The notes: a model not told the origin generated them from the letters alone. Positions 55,248 to 63,802 are shown, numbered from the stretch's first letter. The stretch is DNA of 64,000 nucleotides from Paenibacillus sp. FSL R5-0766 (GCF_037971845.1 NZ_CP150227.1:6448001-6512000), one strand, 5' to 3'. Numbers and translations: made by a program.

Positions 55248-55265
55248 AGCGTTCTGCGCCTCCAA

Positions 55266-56057
55266 TTAACGTTTAGTAAAGTATGAAAATCCGCCCATGA
55301 TCCGTTCGATCACGAACATTAAGAGTCCGGTCAGTACCATCAAAAGCACGGAAATCGCTGCAATCGTTGGGTCAAAATAATTCTCAACATACGTCAGCAT
55401 CTGAATCGGTAATGTGCTTACCCCTGGTCCGGTCATGAACACCGAGATGTCCACGTTGTTGAAGGATTCCAAGAAGGCAATCAGCACGGCAGCGATAATT
55501 CCTGAGCGGATGTTAGGAAGTACGATTGTGAAGAACGTTCTTACCCGTCCCGCGCCGAGACTCAGCGCAGCTTCTTCCACTGCAAAGTCAAAGCTCGACA
55601 GACTCGATGCGATAACCCGAATGATAAATGGAAGCATGATAATCGTATGACCGATCAACAGTCCGAGATACATCGGCAGATGGTAGATTACGATCAGGTA
55701 TTTCATCAATGTAAAACCGAGCACGATTCCCGGGATCAGTACCGGGGACAGGAACAGTGCGTTCAGCACAGACTTGCCTTTGAAATCGTAACGACTGAGT
55801 GCATACGCAGCCGGAACTCCGAGCACCAGCGCCAACAGGTTCCCCAGCAGGGAAATGATGATGGACGTCTGGAATGTGCGGAGGAATCCGCCTGTGTTGA
55901 AAATATTCTCATACCAGCGGAAGGAGAACCCTTCCGGCGGAAATTTGAGTACCGTTCCCGGTTCAAACGAAGTGACCGATATGATCAGAAGCGGGCCCAG
56001 CAGAAAGATAAAGACCAGCAGACTGAACAGGCCCAGCCCGATATGTTTCTCCCGCAT
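55266..56057 (-). CDS. ABC transporter permease (PotC-like), purine-linked importer
   Basis: 263-residue permease with six membrane segments. It starts GLFSLLVFIFLLGPLLIISV and contains the coupling loop EEAALSLGAGRVRTFFTIVLP. ATG 56057 follows AAGGGG, four bases after the preceding permease stop. The sequence belongs to the PotBC/ModB superfamily and is not close to potC in this window. Confidence 0.92.
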   Translation of the reverse strand: MREKHIGLGLFSLLVFIFLLGPLLIISVTSFEPGTVLKFPPEGFSFRWYENIFNTGGFLRTFQTSIIISLLGNLLALVLGVPAAYALSRYDFKGKSVLNALFLSPVLIPGIVLGFTLMKYLIVIYHLPMYLGLLIGHTIIMLPFIIRVIASSLSSFDFAVEEAALSLGAGRVRTFFTIVLPNIRSGIIAAVLIAFLESFNNVDISVFMTGPGVSTLPIQMLTYVENYFDPTIAAISVLLMVLTGLLMFVIERIMGGFSYFTKR

Positions 56058-56061
56058 ATGT

Positions 56062-56883
56062 CTACCCCTTCGGATTTAAAGTTTTGGCCATTTTGTTCAT
56101 GACACCGACCACGACAAATGTAATCACAATCATAATCGCGGCAACAACCGAGGCCAGATACCAGTCGTTGAGAGTCATGGCGTTCTGATACAGGAACGTA
56201 GCAATCACGCGCTGTTTACCTCCAAGGAGGGCAGGTGTGGTATACGCCGTCAGGCTTCCAACAAAGACAAGCACGGCTCCGATCACAAGTCCTGGCACAG
56301 CCAGTGGGAACACGACCCGGCGGAATGCCGTAATGCGCGATGCACCCAGACTTTGTGCTGCTTTGAGCAGGTCACCGTCAATGTTCTCCAGCACGCCCAC
56401 CAGAGAGATAATCATCAGTGGCAGGAACAGGTGTGTCAGACCGATCATCATGGCTGCCGGCGTGTACAGAATGTCCAGCGGCTTGTCCACGATACCCAGA
56501 CCAACAAGGGTGTTATTGATCAGCCCTTTGCGTCCAAGGATAATCATCCAGCTAAACGAGCGCACGACCGGGCTCGTCAGCAGTGGGAAGATCGCCAGTG
56601 CCAGCAAAATGCCTTTGCGACGCGGCGCTTTCTGCGAAATATAATAAGCTGTCGGGAATCCGAGCACCACACAGACGATGGTGGTGACCACGCTGACTTG
56701 CAACGTCGTAAGCAATATTTTCAAAAAGTATGGGTCTCTGAAAAAATGCATGTATCCTTCAAACGTGAAGGAGTTTTCTTGGAAAAACGTCGACCCGATC
56801 GTCAGGACAATCGGAATGATCATAAATGCCGCCAAAAACACGAATCCCGGCAGCAATAGCCAGTAGATTACTGATTTCTTCAT
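56062..56883 (-). CDS. ABC transporter permease (PotB-like), purine-linked importer
   Basis: 273-residue permease. It begins MKKSVIYWLLLPGFVFLAAF and contains the loop KAAQSLGASRITAFRRVVFP. The start at ATG 56883 is seven bases from CAGGAG; an in-frame ATG at 56919 has no ribosome-binding site. Between this gene and the upstream nucleoside hydrolase lies a dispersed repeat (copy C), an unusual interruption within what looks like one operon. Confidence 0.92.
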   Translation of the reverse strand: MKKSVIYWLLLPGFVFLAAFMIIPIVLTIGSTFFQENSFTFEGYMHFFRDPYFLKILLTTLQVSVVTTIVCVVLGFPTAYYISQKAPRRKGILLALAIFPLLTSPVVRSFSWMIILGRKGLINNTLVGLGIVDKPLDILYTPAAMMIGLTHLFLPLMIISLVGVLENIDGDLLKAAQSLGASRITAFRRVVFPLAVPGLVIGAVLVFVGSLTAYTTPALLGGKQRVIATFLYQNAMTLNDWYLASVVAAIMIVITFVVVGVMNKMAKTLNPKG

Positions 56884-56924
56884 CGCGATACTCCTGACTT
56901 TTAAAATGGTTTTATTCACACGTT

Positions 56925-57095
56925 AAAAGCACAACTTTACACTATCTCACTCCGTGCCAGAAGAATCTTTCGATCGCTGTTATCCCCAGATTTTTTGATC
57001 CTTATTTAAAAGGTGAAATCCGGGGATAAAGGCGAACGCTTCGCTTCTCCAGCTTTCTTCTGTCACTACGTTATTGTGTAAAACATGAATTTAAC
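56925..57095 (+). repeat. Dispersed palindromic repeat, copy C
   Basis: Full-length but diverged copy: CGATCGCTGTTATCCCCAGA in the left arm, AAATCCGGGGATAAAGGCGA and CGCTTCGCTTCTCC in the right arm, and an end reading GTGTAAAACATGAATTTAAC. It lies eight bases after the nucleoside-hydrolase stop codon and before the permease gene. Confidence 0.85.
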
Positions 57096-57103
57096 TATCA
57101 TAG

Positions 57104-58042
57104 CTACGCGTTTAATGCGTTGATAAACAGTTCAAGGAAGCTTTCTGCATCTACAGTTTCGCAGACGAGGGTGTTGGGTTGCTCACCCAAACGGTTTTGG
57201 AAGTCACATACCATCTGGCCATCGCACAGGCGGCTGGCGGTTTCGACATCGACGTAATACGATTTGCGTCCTACCAGTTCAGGGGCAAGGGCTACGCCCA
57301 CGGCTAGTGGATCATGCAACGCGCAAGCGCGGACGCCGTTCATTTGTTCATATCGGTTGATATAAATCTCTGTGCTTTGAGCGACGTATGCACGTATTAC
57401 AGGATCTGTGAGGCGCTCAATCGTTGCTTCATTCAGCAATGTTTGACGCGTCACATCCAGTCCGACTTGAGTAAGCTTCTCGATGCCTGCGTGCAGTACG
57501 ATGCGAGCTGCTTCTGGATCTGCGTATGTGTTGTACTCGGCGGTCGGTGTAATATTGCCATGTCCGCGAACAACACCACCCATGAAGATGACTTCCTTCA
57601 ACAAAGAAGGCAGTTCAGGACACTTCATCAGCGCGAGGGCCAAGTTCGTTAAGGGTGCGGTCATGATCAGGGTCAGTTCGCCCGGATACTGCTTGGCTTG
57701 CTCCACGATAAAGTCTGGCGCAAAACCTTCCTCGGCTTTCTTAGACACGGCCGGATCAGGCAGCGCACCGCCCAATCCATCCTGTCCATGTACCCGGTGT
57801 TCATAATGCGACTTGCGAGTAAGGGGTCCTGCCGCTCCAGCAATTACCGGAATTTCAGGTGCATCCGCGAGTTCAAGAATTTTGCACGTATTCTCTGTTG
57901 CCTGCTGGAGTGATACGTTCCCACAGACTGTGGTGATGCCGAGGATGTCCAGCTTCCGGCTTTTGACGGCCAGCAAAATCGCCAGTGCATCGTCAATCCC
58001 CGTGTCCACGTCCAGAATGATGCGATTTTGCGCTTCACTCAT
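57104..58042 (-). CDS. Inosine/uridine-type nucleoside hydrolase
   Basis: Cleaves ribonucleosides to ribose and base. The 312 residues start with the calcium-binding motif IILDVDTGIDDALAILLA. They continue with GITTVCGNVSL, VIAGAAGPLTRK, TLIMTAPLTNLALAL, VIFMGGVVRGHGN and the conserved CALHDPLAVGVAL. ATG 58042 is ten bases from AGGAG. It lies between the importer's binding protein and permeases and is flanked by repeat copies C and D. Together with ade this suggests uptake and breakdown of purine nucleosides. Confidence 0.94.
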   Translation of the reverse strand: MSEAQNRIILDVDTGIDDALAILLAVKSRKLDILGITTVCGNVSLQQATENTCKILELADAPEIPVIAGAAGPLTRKSHYEHRVHGQDGLGGALPDPAVSKKAEEGFAPDFIVEQAKQYPGELTLIMTAPLTNLALALMKCPELPSLLKEVIFMGGVVRGHGNITPTAEYNTYADPEAARIVLHAGIEKLTQVGLDVTRQTLLNEATIERLTDPVIRAYVAQSTEIYINRYEQMNGVRACALHDPLAVGVALAPELVGRKSYYVDVETASRLCDGQMVCDFQNRLGEQPNTLVCETVDAESFLELFINALNA

Positions 58043-58091
58043 CCGTTCTCAACTCCTATACGGTATTGGTTGCTTGCTGCAAATGATAAGT

Positions 58092-58305
58092 TGAACTAAA
58101 GAATATTTACACTTACCACTCCGATGACAGAATAACCTTCCGATCGCTGTTATCCCCAGATTTTTTTGAATCCCTTCTTCAAGGGGAAAATCCGGGGATA
58201 GCGCGTGCTTCCGAAGCAGCTTTCTTTCAGAAAGCTTTTAGGCGAACGCTTCGCTTCTTCACGTTATTTCTGCCCTCTCCGTTCTCGTGTAAAAAGTTTA
58301 GTTAA
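58092..58305 (+). repeat. Dispersed palindromic repeat, copy D (with internal insertion)
   Basis: The ends are intact: TTGAACTAAAGAATATTTAC at the left, and GTGTAAAAAGTTTAGTTAAA at the right. The central stem ATCCCCAGATTT/AAAATCCGGGGAT is complete. About 39 extra bases (58201-58239) interrupt the right arm between GGGGATA and AGGCGAACGC. The insertion itself contains the hairpin AGCTTTCTTTCAGAAAGCT. Confidence 0.9.
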
Positions 58306-58347
58306 ACTATATAGATCAAAGATAACTATTTAGTCGGTTACTTGTTT

Positions 58348-59421
58348 TTATTGTGCAATCTCACGGTTCCAGCGATCTGTCCATCCTTTAACCTGTTGAT
58401 TCACGAATTCCATATCCAGCTTGTTCAGCTTCTCAACAACTTCAGCGCCGTATGTTACGCCTTCTGCTTCTTCAGCAGTCAGTTCAACCTTTGTGTTAAC
58501 CGGGGAATCGACTTTAGCTTTGGCAGATTTCGCTTGTACATCCTGGCTGAGCTGCCAGTTGATGAACTCTTCAGCCAGCTCTTTGTTTTTGCTGCCCTTC
58601 ACGACATTGATTGTGTTCATCACGGCATATGCACCTTCGGTAGGTGTAACAAACTTTGCATTAGGCACGGCTGCTTTAAGATCTTTGAAATACATTTCCA
58701 TGATCGGTCCGCCCGCAATTTCTTCTTGGGAGAACATGTTCACGAACTCGGAAGTTTGGCTGTAGAATTTCACCACATTGCTGCTCAGTTTTTTCAGTTC
58801 AGCAAATGCCGCATCTTCATTAAACGTATCATTTCCGGCTACACGGGAAGCTGCATCTACAACCATTGGGCCTGCTGTTGCCGTAATATTCGGAATGGTC
58901 AGGTTACCTTCGAACGCCGGGTCCCACAGGTCACTCCATGAAGTCACTTCTTTGGATACGAGATCCGGGTTATAAGCGATACCGAGCTGTCCAACCGTGT
59001 AGGCCGGGCCATAATCTTCACCAAGTGGTGCTTTGGCAATATCATAAATGTCATTTACATTTGGAATTTTGGAGCGGTCGATTTTCTCAAACAGACCTTC
59101 ATCGATACCTTGTTGTGCATAATAATCAGACAGGTAGATAACATCGACATTTGATGTACCTTGACGAATTTTGTTCAGACGTTCAGCGTTATTGCCGACT
59201 TCGAGCACGATGTCTACATTATGTTCTTTTTCAAAGGGGCCAAATACCGATTCATTGAAGAAATCTTCCGAGAAGCCCCAAGTGGAGATCACCAATTTGT
59301 TAGCTGCTGTTCCACCACTGCCTGATCCGCTTGTTGCATCCTCCGTACTGCTGCCACAACCTGCAAGTAATACCGATGTCATTGCCACTGCTGCCAAACC
59401 GCTAATCCACTTTTTCATCAT
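58348..59421 (-). CDS. ABC transporter substrate-binding lipoprotein (PotD-like), purine-linked importer
   Basis: 357-residue exported lipoprotein. It has the signal peptide KKWISGLAAVAMTSVLLAGC with the lipobox cysteine near residue 22, then a serine/glycine linker and the periplasmic-binding fold. Visible blocks are LVISTWGFSEDFFNE, YLSDYYAQQGIDEGLF, YTVGQLGIAYNPDLV and VVKGSKNKELAEEFINW. The family is PotD-like, but the acidic residues that bind polyamines could not be confirmed. The start is taken as ATG 59421 (or 59418). A terminator-like hairpin lies in its leader. The gene order (binding protein, nucleoside hydrolase, permeases, ATPase, ade) suggests a purine nucleoside or base as ligand. 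Confidence 0.9.
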   Translation of the reverse strand: MMKKWISGLAAVAMTSVLLAGCGSSTEDATSGSGSGGTAANKLVISTWGFSEDFFNESVFGPFEKEHNVDIVLEVGNNAERLNKIRQGTSNVDVIYLSDYYAQQGIDEGLFEKIDRSKIPNVNDIYDIAKAPLGEDYGPAYTVGQLGIAYNPDLVSKEVTSWSDLWDPAFEGNLTIPNITATAGPMVVDAASRVAGNDTFNEDAAFAELKKLSSNVVKFYSQTSEFVNMFSQEEIAGGPIMEMYFKDLKAAVPNAKFVTPTEGAYAVMNTINVVKGSKNKELAEEFINWQLSQDVQAKSAKAKVDSPVNTKVELTAEEAEGVTYGAEVVEKLNKLDMEFVNQQVKGWTDRWNREIAQ

Positions 59422-59468
59422 GATCCTGATTCCCCCTGATATGTGTGATGTGTATGAAAAAACAAAAA

Positions 59469-59502
59469 GAAAAGTGCTCTTGTATAAACAAGAACACTTT
59501 TC
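59469..59502 (-). terminator. Strong intrinsic-terminator hairpin in the leader of the importer operon
   Basis: A 14-bp stem GAAAAGTGTTCTTG/CAAGAGCACTTTTC (one U-G pair, six-base loop) is followed on the minus strand by TTTTTGTTTTTTC. It lies 48 bases upstream of the binding-protein start. It is either the terminator of the DUF2294 gene or a leader attenuator; the short distance to the start codon leaves little room for a promoter in between. Confidence 0.85.
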
Positions 59503-59667
59503 TTCGTAAACAAAGGAAAGCGACACCCGCTGCCGGTACATCATCGGTTTCTGCTTCAGAATCAATCCAAAGACAGACGCCATCATATGAAATTGTACGG
59601 AACCTAATCATGAATCCGGCCATAACCGCTGTATACATCAACAAGAATTAATCCTGCCGATCCATCC

Positions 59668-60012
59668 TTAGGCCTGTTCCAGAATCACATTTGTGATTGC
59701 CCACTGAGTGGACGCATCATAATCCCGCAATATAGCTTCAATTGGCAAACCCATGTGTTGCTCGAGCTTCTCCCGGAATTTCTTCTTATATAAGACAGAC
59801 ATGCGGAAGTCCACTTCCAGCTTTAAGCCGGGGGCCTCCCCTTCCAGGGCATCAGAGCGCGGTGAACGTCGGTGCTTCGCGTAGAAGGTCACAATATTCT
59901 GGTCAATGGTCACTCTCAGGAGAGTGGTGCCAAATCCGAACAGTTCCTTCGAAATTTCGTTATAATACTGGCACATCTTCTTCTTGCTCTCATTGCTGTC
60001 CAGTAGTTCCAT
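59668..60012 (-). CDS. DUF2294-family protein
   Basis: Soluble protein of about 114 residues of the DUF2294 family, whose function is unknown. It contains ISKELFGFGTTLLRVTID, IVTFYAKHRRSPRSD, LKLEVDFRMSVLYKKKFRE and the LPIEAILRDYD segment. The start is uncertain: ATG 60012 or GTG 60024, both with weak ribosome-binding sites. Its stop is about 165 bases before the hairpin in the importer leader. Confidence 0.75.
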   Translation of the reverse strand: MELLDSNESKKKMCQYYNEISKELFGFGTTLLRVTIDQNIVTFYAKHRRSPRSDALEGEAPGLKLEVDFRMSVLYKKKFREKLEQHMGLPIEAILRDYDASTQWAITNVILEQA

Positions 60013-60024
60013 GAACTCACCCAC

Positions 60025-60386
60025 ATCTCTTACTACCGTACATTCGACGTGTTAACACGATTGATTATACATAAATATACGATTATAGGCAACCCAAAAG
60101 ATATAGTTAACATGATAATAACACATAAAAGCGAACGATGAGACATTAACAGCAGAAAACAATTCGGCTTATACCACAGTGAATTTACATTAATATGCCT
60201 GCATGTCATTCCTATACTATTGTTGCTTCTACACTCCGCTTTAATACACAGGATTCGTAGCTTTGTTTCAGCTTTCCCTAAATGGGCACTAATTCCTGCG
60301 AAACATAGACAAACTTCGTCATTAACCGTTAAAATGAGACACAATGTTGACATGTTTTTATTTTCTAGAAATTGGAGGCTTAACCC
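60025..60386. other. Intergenic region between DUF2294 and the zinc-ribbon protein
   Basis: These 362 bases separate two divergent genes. I see no gene, no strong hairpin and no clear operator. A TTGACA at about 60348 lacks a matching -10 at normal spacing. Confidence 0.5.
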
Positions 60387-61304
60387 ATGAAATGTCCAGT
60401 ATGTAATCATGAAAATGGAGATGCCCATTTTTGCGAGAGGTGCGGCTCTAATCTAACGCAAACAACCTCATCACCAACTCCTGTACCGAACCCGGAATCT
60501 GCTGCTGCTTCCGAACCCGAATATACCCGTTGGTCCAGCACGCAGGCTACCTCTTCCCAGACATCTGCTCCATCCAACACACCGTCCGTCTCCATTCACA
60601 AGGAACAGGCGAGAGAATCAACAGGTACCAATGACCATTCTTCTGTAGGAGGCAATAACTCCAATCAGTGGAATAATATTGTGCAGAATGAGAAAGTTCA
60701 GCAAGCCAAAGAAGTAAGTAAACAGTATCTGTCCTATTTCCTCAGTGTATTGGCCCGTCCTTATCAGACGATGAAAACCGTTGGCGACCAGCATTCACTA
60801 AACGGATGGCTAACAATGGCGCTAATTGCAGTTCTTTCTTCTACATACTTCTTAATTACCTTTAGTCGCATAGGCATGGACGGCTTGTTCATTGGTGGAT
60901 TTTTAAGACCGCTGTTGTTCACCGTCATTATCCTGATTGCCTCTATTGCACTGATGTACGTTATTCTGAAGATTGAAAAAATAACCTTCCGTCCCAAAAC
61001 ACTGGTTGCCCAGTTTGGTACATTGCTTGTTCCTGCTGTCGTATCCCTTGTTCTGGCAAATCTGTTTATTATCATCTCGTATTCCATCGCGATCTCATTG
61101 CTTGCTGTCTCGTATATCATTATCTTTGTTGCGCTGAACTCGGTGCTGTTCCAATATCCACTGAATCGTACCAAAGCAACCATCGACAGCATGTACAGCG
61201 TACTGATCGCCAATGTGGTCGTGTTCTTTATTGTGTATCGATTGTTGGGTGAGATTATCATTGGACTGATCCGCCTAATGCTTTCGCCGTTTGGTCGTCT
61301 GTGA
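60387..61304 (+). CDS. Zinc-ribbon and Yip1-like membrane protein
   Basis: 305-residue protein in three parts. An N-terminal zinc ribbon has the four cysteines CPVCNHENGDAHFCERCG (residues 3-20). A serine/threonine/proline-rich linker runs to about 95. A C-terminal membrane domain has five to six segments (from WLTMALIAVLSSTYFLITF to FFIVYRLLGEIIIGL) in the style of YIP1-domain proteins. Reading starts at ATG 60387, seven bases from TTGGAGG. The role is unknown; it is likely an inner-membrane protein with a cytoplasmic metal-binding head. Confidence 0.85.
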   Translation: MKCPVCNHENGDAHFCERCGSNLTQTTSSPTPVPNPESAAASEPEYTRWSSTQATSSQTSAPSNTPSVSIHKEQARESTGTNDHSSVGGNNSNQWNNIVQNEKVQQAKEVSKQYLSYFLSVLARPYQTMKTVGDQHSLNGWLTMALIAVLSSTYFLITFSRIGMDGLFIGGFLRPLLFTVIILIASIALMYVILKIEKITFRPKTLVAQFGTLLVPAVVSLVLANLFIIISYSIAISLLAVSYIIIFVALNSVLFQYPLNRTKATIDSMYSVLIANVVVFFIVYRLLGEIIIGLIRLMLSPFGRL

Positions 61305-61317
61305 ATTATATAAGTTG

Positions 61318-61420
61318 AACTAAAGATTATTTACACTTGTTACTTCGATGACAGAACAACCTTCCGATCGCTGTTATCTCCAGATTTTTTTTAATTCACT
61401 TTTTGCAAAGTGAAATCTGG
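61318..61420 (+). repeat. Dispersed palindromic repeat, copy E (truncated)
   Basis: The left end (TTGAACTAAAGATTATTTAC from 61316) and left arm (GATCGCTGTTATCTCCAGAT) are complete. The central stem returns with GTGAAATCTGG, after which the right arm is missing and unrelated coding-like sequence begins at 61421. It starts 14 bases after the stop codon of the zinc-ribbon gene. Confidence 0.85.
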
Positions 61421-61570
61421 CGCAGTGAAGTCGTGGTGACCGCATGGACCAAAACGATGAAGCTCGACCAATTCGACGATGCCAAGGTGGGTACTTTTAT
61501 CAATAAATATATCAATCAGGGACCTGAAAAGATTCCTGCCTCTGTTCGCCAGGGTGGCGGAACGATGTAA
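61421..61570 (+). pseudogene. Remnant: C-terminal 49 codons of an unidentified gene
   Basis: An open stretch RSEVVVTAWTKTMKLDQFDD... ending in ...PASVRQGGGTM and TAA. It has the composition of real coding sequence but no start codon or ribosome-binding site. It begins exactly where repeat copy E breaks off, so it looks like the 3' end of a gene whose front was lost through a repeat-associated deletion. I do not recognise the family. A terminator follows at 61666. Confidence 0.5.
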
Positions 61571-61665
61571 TGACGTAATTACTCAGTCATATGAAGACCT
61601 TCCAAAGAGTAACAATGAGGTTTCTTCCACTGATGAGCATGGTCAATATAGGATTGAAACGAAAC

Positions 61666-61705
61666 TAGCTCCCGGATCAAATTGACTCGGGAGCTAATTC
61701 TTTAT
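61666..61705 (+). terminator. Terminator downstream of the gene remnant
   Basis: TAGCTCCCG pairs with CGGGAGCTA (61666-61695), followed by ATTCTTTAT. It probably once ended the gene whose remnant lies before it. Confidence 0.7.
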
Positions 61706-61844
61706 GGACCGGATGCCGATATTTCAAGTAGAAAATGGTATATTTGATATACAATACATACGAACCAAAAGAAGAACGACAAGCACCAAGTAAAGAGACA
61801 AAAAGAAGATTGATTCAACAGATCAAGGGGGAACACTTTTACCA

Positions 61845-63563
61845 ATGAATAGTTTGTTTATGAGGATCTTTTTATTTTTTTCCTGTCTGATGCTGGCCGC
61901 GGGTGCGGTCCTTGGCATTACCATGTACCGTTCATCGGCCCAACTGGTCGAACAATCCATGGGGATGCAGGCACAGGCTGTGGCTGAACGGGCAGCTGCA
62001 TTAATTGACACCTCTCTGTATGCACCACTCAGTACCGGACAGGACAAGACAGCGTATTACGGCATATTGCGTGAGCAGCTTAGTCAGCTGCGCGAGGCCA
62101 ATGGACTTAAGTATCTGTACACCCTTGGTACACGCGAAGAAAATGGAACAAATACATATTTCTACGTTGTGGATGGGGCTGCTGCCGATGTGGCAGAGGA
62201 TGACTTCTCCCCTTACGGTTCCGCAGAAGAGACCCACTATGAAGGAATGCTGCAAGCTTTTGAACAGAATGAGCCTATTCGGGGCGAACTCACACAGGAT
62301 GAATATGGCGCTACCATTACAGCCTATGTGCCGATCCATGGGGCTGACGGAAAAGTACTGGGGCTGGTCGGTGCGGATCTGGACTCCACTGCGGTCTATG
62401 AACTGATGTCCCGCAACCGTATGACCATGATCTGGACAGCCTTGGCTATTGTTCTGCTGAGTGTCTTGTTGGTGTATGGATTCGCCCACTACTTGACCCG
62501 TCCATTGGTGAAGTTGAAGAAGTTAATCACCCAGGTAGGAAAAGGCGACCTGACCGTCAACGTTGAACTTAGTCGCAAGGACGAGGTGGGGCAGCTCGCT
62601 TCCGAGTTCAAACATCTGGTTACAGGTACTCGTGATGTCATGACTGGCATCCGTCAAAGCTCCGATTCTCTGCTACAGGCTGCAGAAGGTGTATCGAAAC
62701 ATTCACAGGCGACTGCAGAAGCCAGTCAGCGTATTGCCGAACATACGAATCATACGGCCAGTGGAGCTGCTGAACAGGTAGCTCGTGCGGGCGAAGTTAC
62801 GGTAGCCATGGAAGAGATCACGCGCAGCATGCAGCACATTGCGAATTCTTCTTCTATGGTCGCCGATGTATCACAGGAAACGACCAATAATGCGGTGCAA
62901 GGTCAGGCCAACATCAACACGGCGATTGACAGTATGGACAAAATTCATCAAGCGAATGTGCAGATGGTGGCCTCCACCTCTCAGCTGGAGCAGTACTCAG
63001 GTAAAATTGAGTCGGTGGCACATCTGATGAAAGGCATCGCTTCACAGACCAATCTGCTCGCACTTAATGCAAGTATTGAAGCGGCTCGTGCAGGAGAGTA
63101 TGGCAGCGGGTTTGCGGTGGTTGCCTCAGAGGTTCGCAAGCTTGCGGGGGAATCAGAGCAATCGTCCCAGCATGTAACCGAACTGATCGCCGAGATGACA
63201 CGCCAGACCGCCCTGTTGTCAGAACATATGTCTGCCAGCACATCAGCAGTCCAATCCGGTCTCGCTGTTGTTCAGGAGGCAGGCCGTTCATTCACATCCA
63301 TTCATACCGGGATTGAGACGATGAATGAACGTCTGCACGAAGTATCCGCAGCATCCGAGCAACTGTCTGCCAGTGCAGAAGAAGTGTCCGCTTCTGTGGA
63401 GGACATGGAACATATCTCACGCGAATCCTCTTCAAGTATCCAGAAGGTGTCTCATGCTACCGGAAGCCAGCTGCAATCCATGGATGAGATGAGTGCATCC
63501 GCCGAATCTCTGCGGGTATTGTCCAGTGAGTTGAACGGATTGATTAGTCGATTTAAAATATAG
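61845..63563 (+). CDS. Methyl-accepting chemotaxis protein
   Basis: Transmembrane chemoreceptor of 572 residues. The first membrane segment is at 4-24 ([20 protein letters not shown]). An extracellular sensor of the single-dCache type runs from about 30 to 185 ([36 protein letters not shown]). The second segment lies near 195-215, and a HAMP domain follows ([20 protein letters not shown]). The signalling domain carries the conserved tip [19 protein letters not shown] and [22 protein letters not shown] 61845 has GGGGGA about 14 bases upstream. Ligand unknown. A truncated repeat follows the stop codon. Confidence 0.94.
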   Translation: MNSLFMRIFLFFSCLMLAAGAVLGITMYRSSAQLVEQSMGMQAQAVAERAAALIDTSLYAPLSTGQDKTAYYGILREQLSQLREANGLKYLYTLGTREENGTNTYFYVVDGAAADVAEDDFSPYGSAEETHYEGMLQAFEQNEPIRGELTQDEYGATITAYVPIHGADGKVLGLVGADLDSTAVYELMSRNRMTMIWTALAIVLLSVLLVYGFAHYLTRPLVKLKKLITQVGKGDLTVNVELSRKDEVGQLASEFKHLVTGTRDVMTGIRQSSDSLLQAAEGVSKHSQATAEASQRIAEHTNHTASGAAEQVARAGEVTVAMEEITRSMQHIANSSSMVADVSQETTNNAVQGQANINTAIDSMDKIHQANVQMVASTSQLEQYSGKIESVAHLMKGIASQTNLLALNASIEAARAGEYGSGFAVVASEVRKLAGESEQSSQHVTELIAEMTRQTALLSEHMSASTSAVQSGLAVVQEAGRSFTSIHTGIETMNERLHEVSAASEQLSASAEEVSASVEDMEHISRESSSSIQKVSHATGSQLQSMDEMSASAESLRVLSSELNGLISRFKI

Positions 63564-63602
63564 CGTGCAGCTTAGATTGCTATATAGATCGGCTATATAG
63601 AT

Positions 63603-63664
63603 TGAACTAAAGAATATTCACACTTGCCACTTCGATGACAGAACAACCTTCCGATCGCTGTTAT
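63603..63664 (+). repeat. Dispersed palindromic repeat, copy F (left half only)
   Basis: Contains TTGAACTAAAGAATATTCAC and CCGATCGCTGTTAT, then stops before the central CCCCAGAT stem. An 11-base perfect inverted repeat (TATATAGATTG at 63594-63604, CAATCTATATA at 63665-63675) flanks it. Confidence 0.8.
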
Positions 63665-63689
63665 CAATCTATATAAATCAGCACAAACA

Positions 63690-63765
63690 AAAAGCCGCAC
63701 GGCAGGGACGGGATCATGGGGTTCAACCCCATATCCAGACCACTGCCTGCGGCTTTATTTTTGTT
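63690..63765. terminator. Bidirectional terminator with nested palindrome
   Basis: AAAGCCGCA (63691-63699) pairs with TGCGGCTTT near 63748-63756. A nested CATGGGGTTCAACCCCAT palindrome occupies the loop, and T runs lie on both outer sides. It lies between the convergent chemoreceptor and right-edge genes. Confidence 0.85.
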
Positions 63766-63802
63766 GTACCTTTAAGGATGGCAGGCCCTGAGGCTGCCTG
63801 AA

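Noticed and set aside
58342..58941. 199-codon open frame on the plus strand
   Set aside because: It is antisense to the PotD-like lipoprotein gene; cysteine- and phenylalanine-rich shadow translation.
58348..59586. 412-residue version of the PotD-like lipoprotein
   Set aside because: The extra 55 residues precede a perfect lipoprotein signal peptide and are encoded across the leader terminator, so the start is placed at 59421.
59402..59644. 80-codon minus-strand frame overlapping the importer leader
   Set aside because: It has no ribosome-binding site, runs through the terminator hairpin and overlaps the start of the lipoprotein gene; treated as leader sequence.
59500..59660. Purine riboswitch before the importer operon
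   Set aside because: The context is attractive, but the conserved TTTCTACC junction and the two interacting loops are not present.
38961..63664. CRISPR array or insertion sequence as explanation of the repeats
   Set aside because: The copies are kilobases apart, palindromic and differ in length. There is no regular spacer pattern, no cas gene and no transposase in the window.
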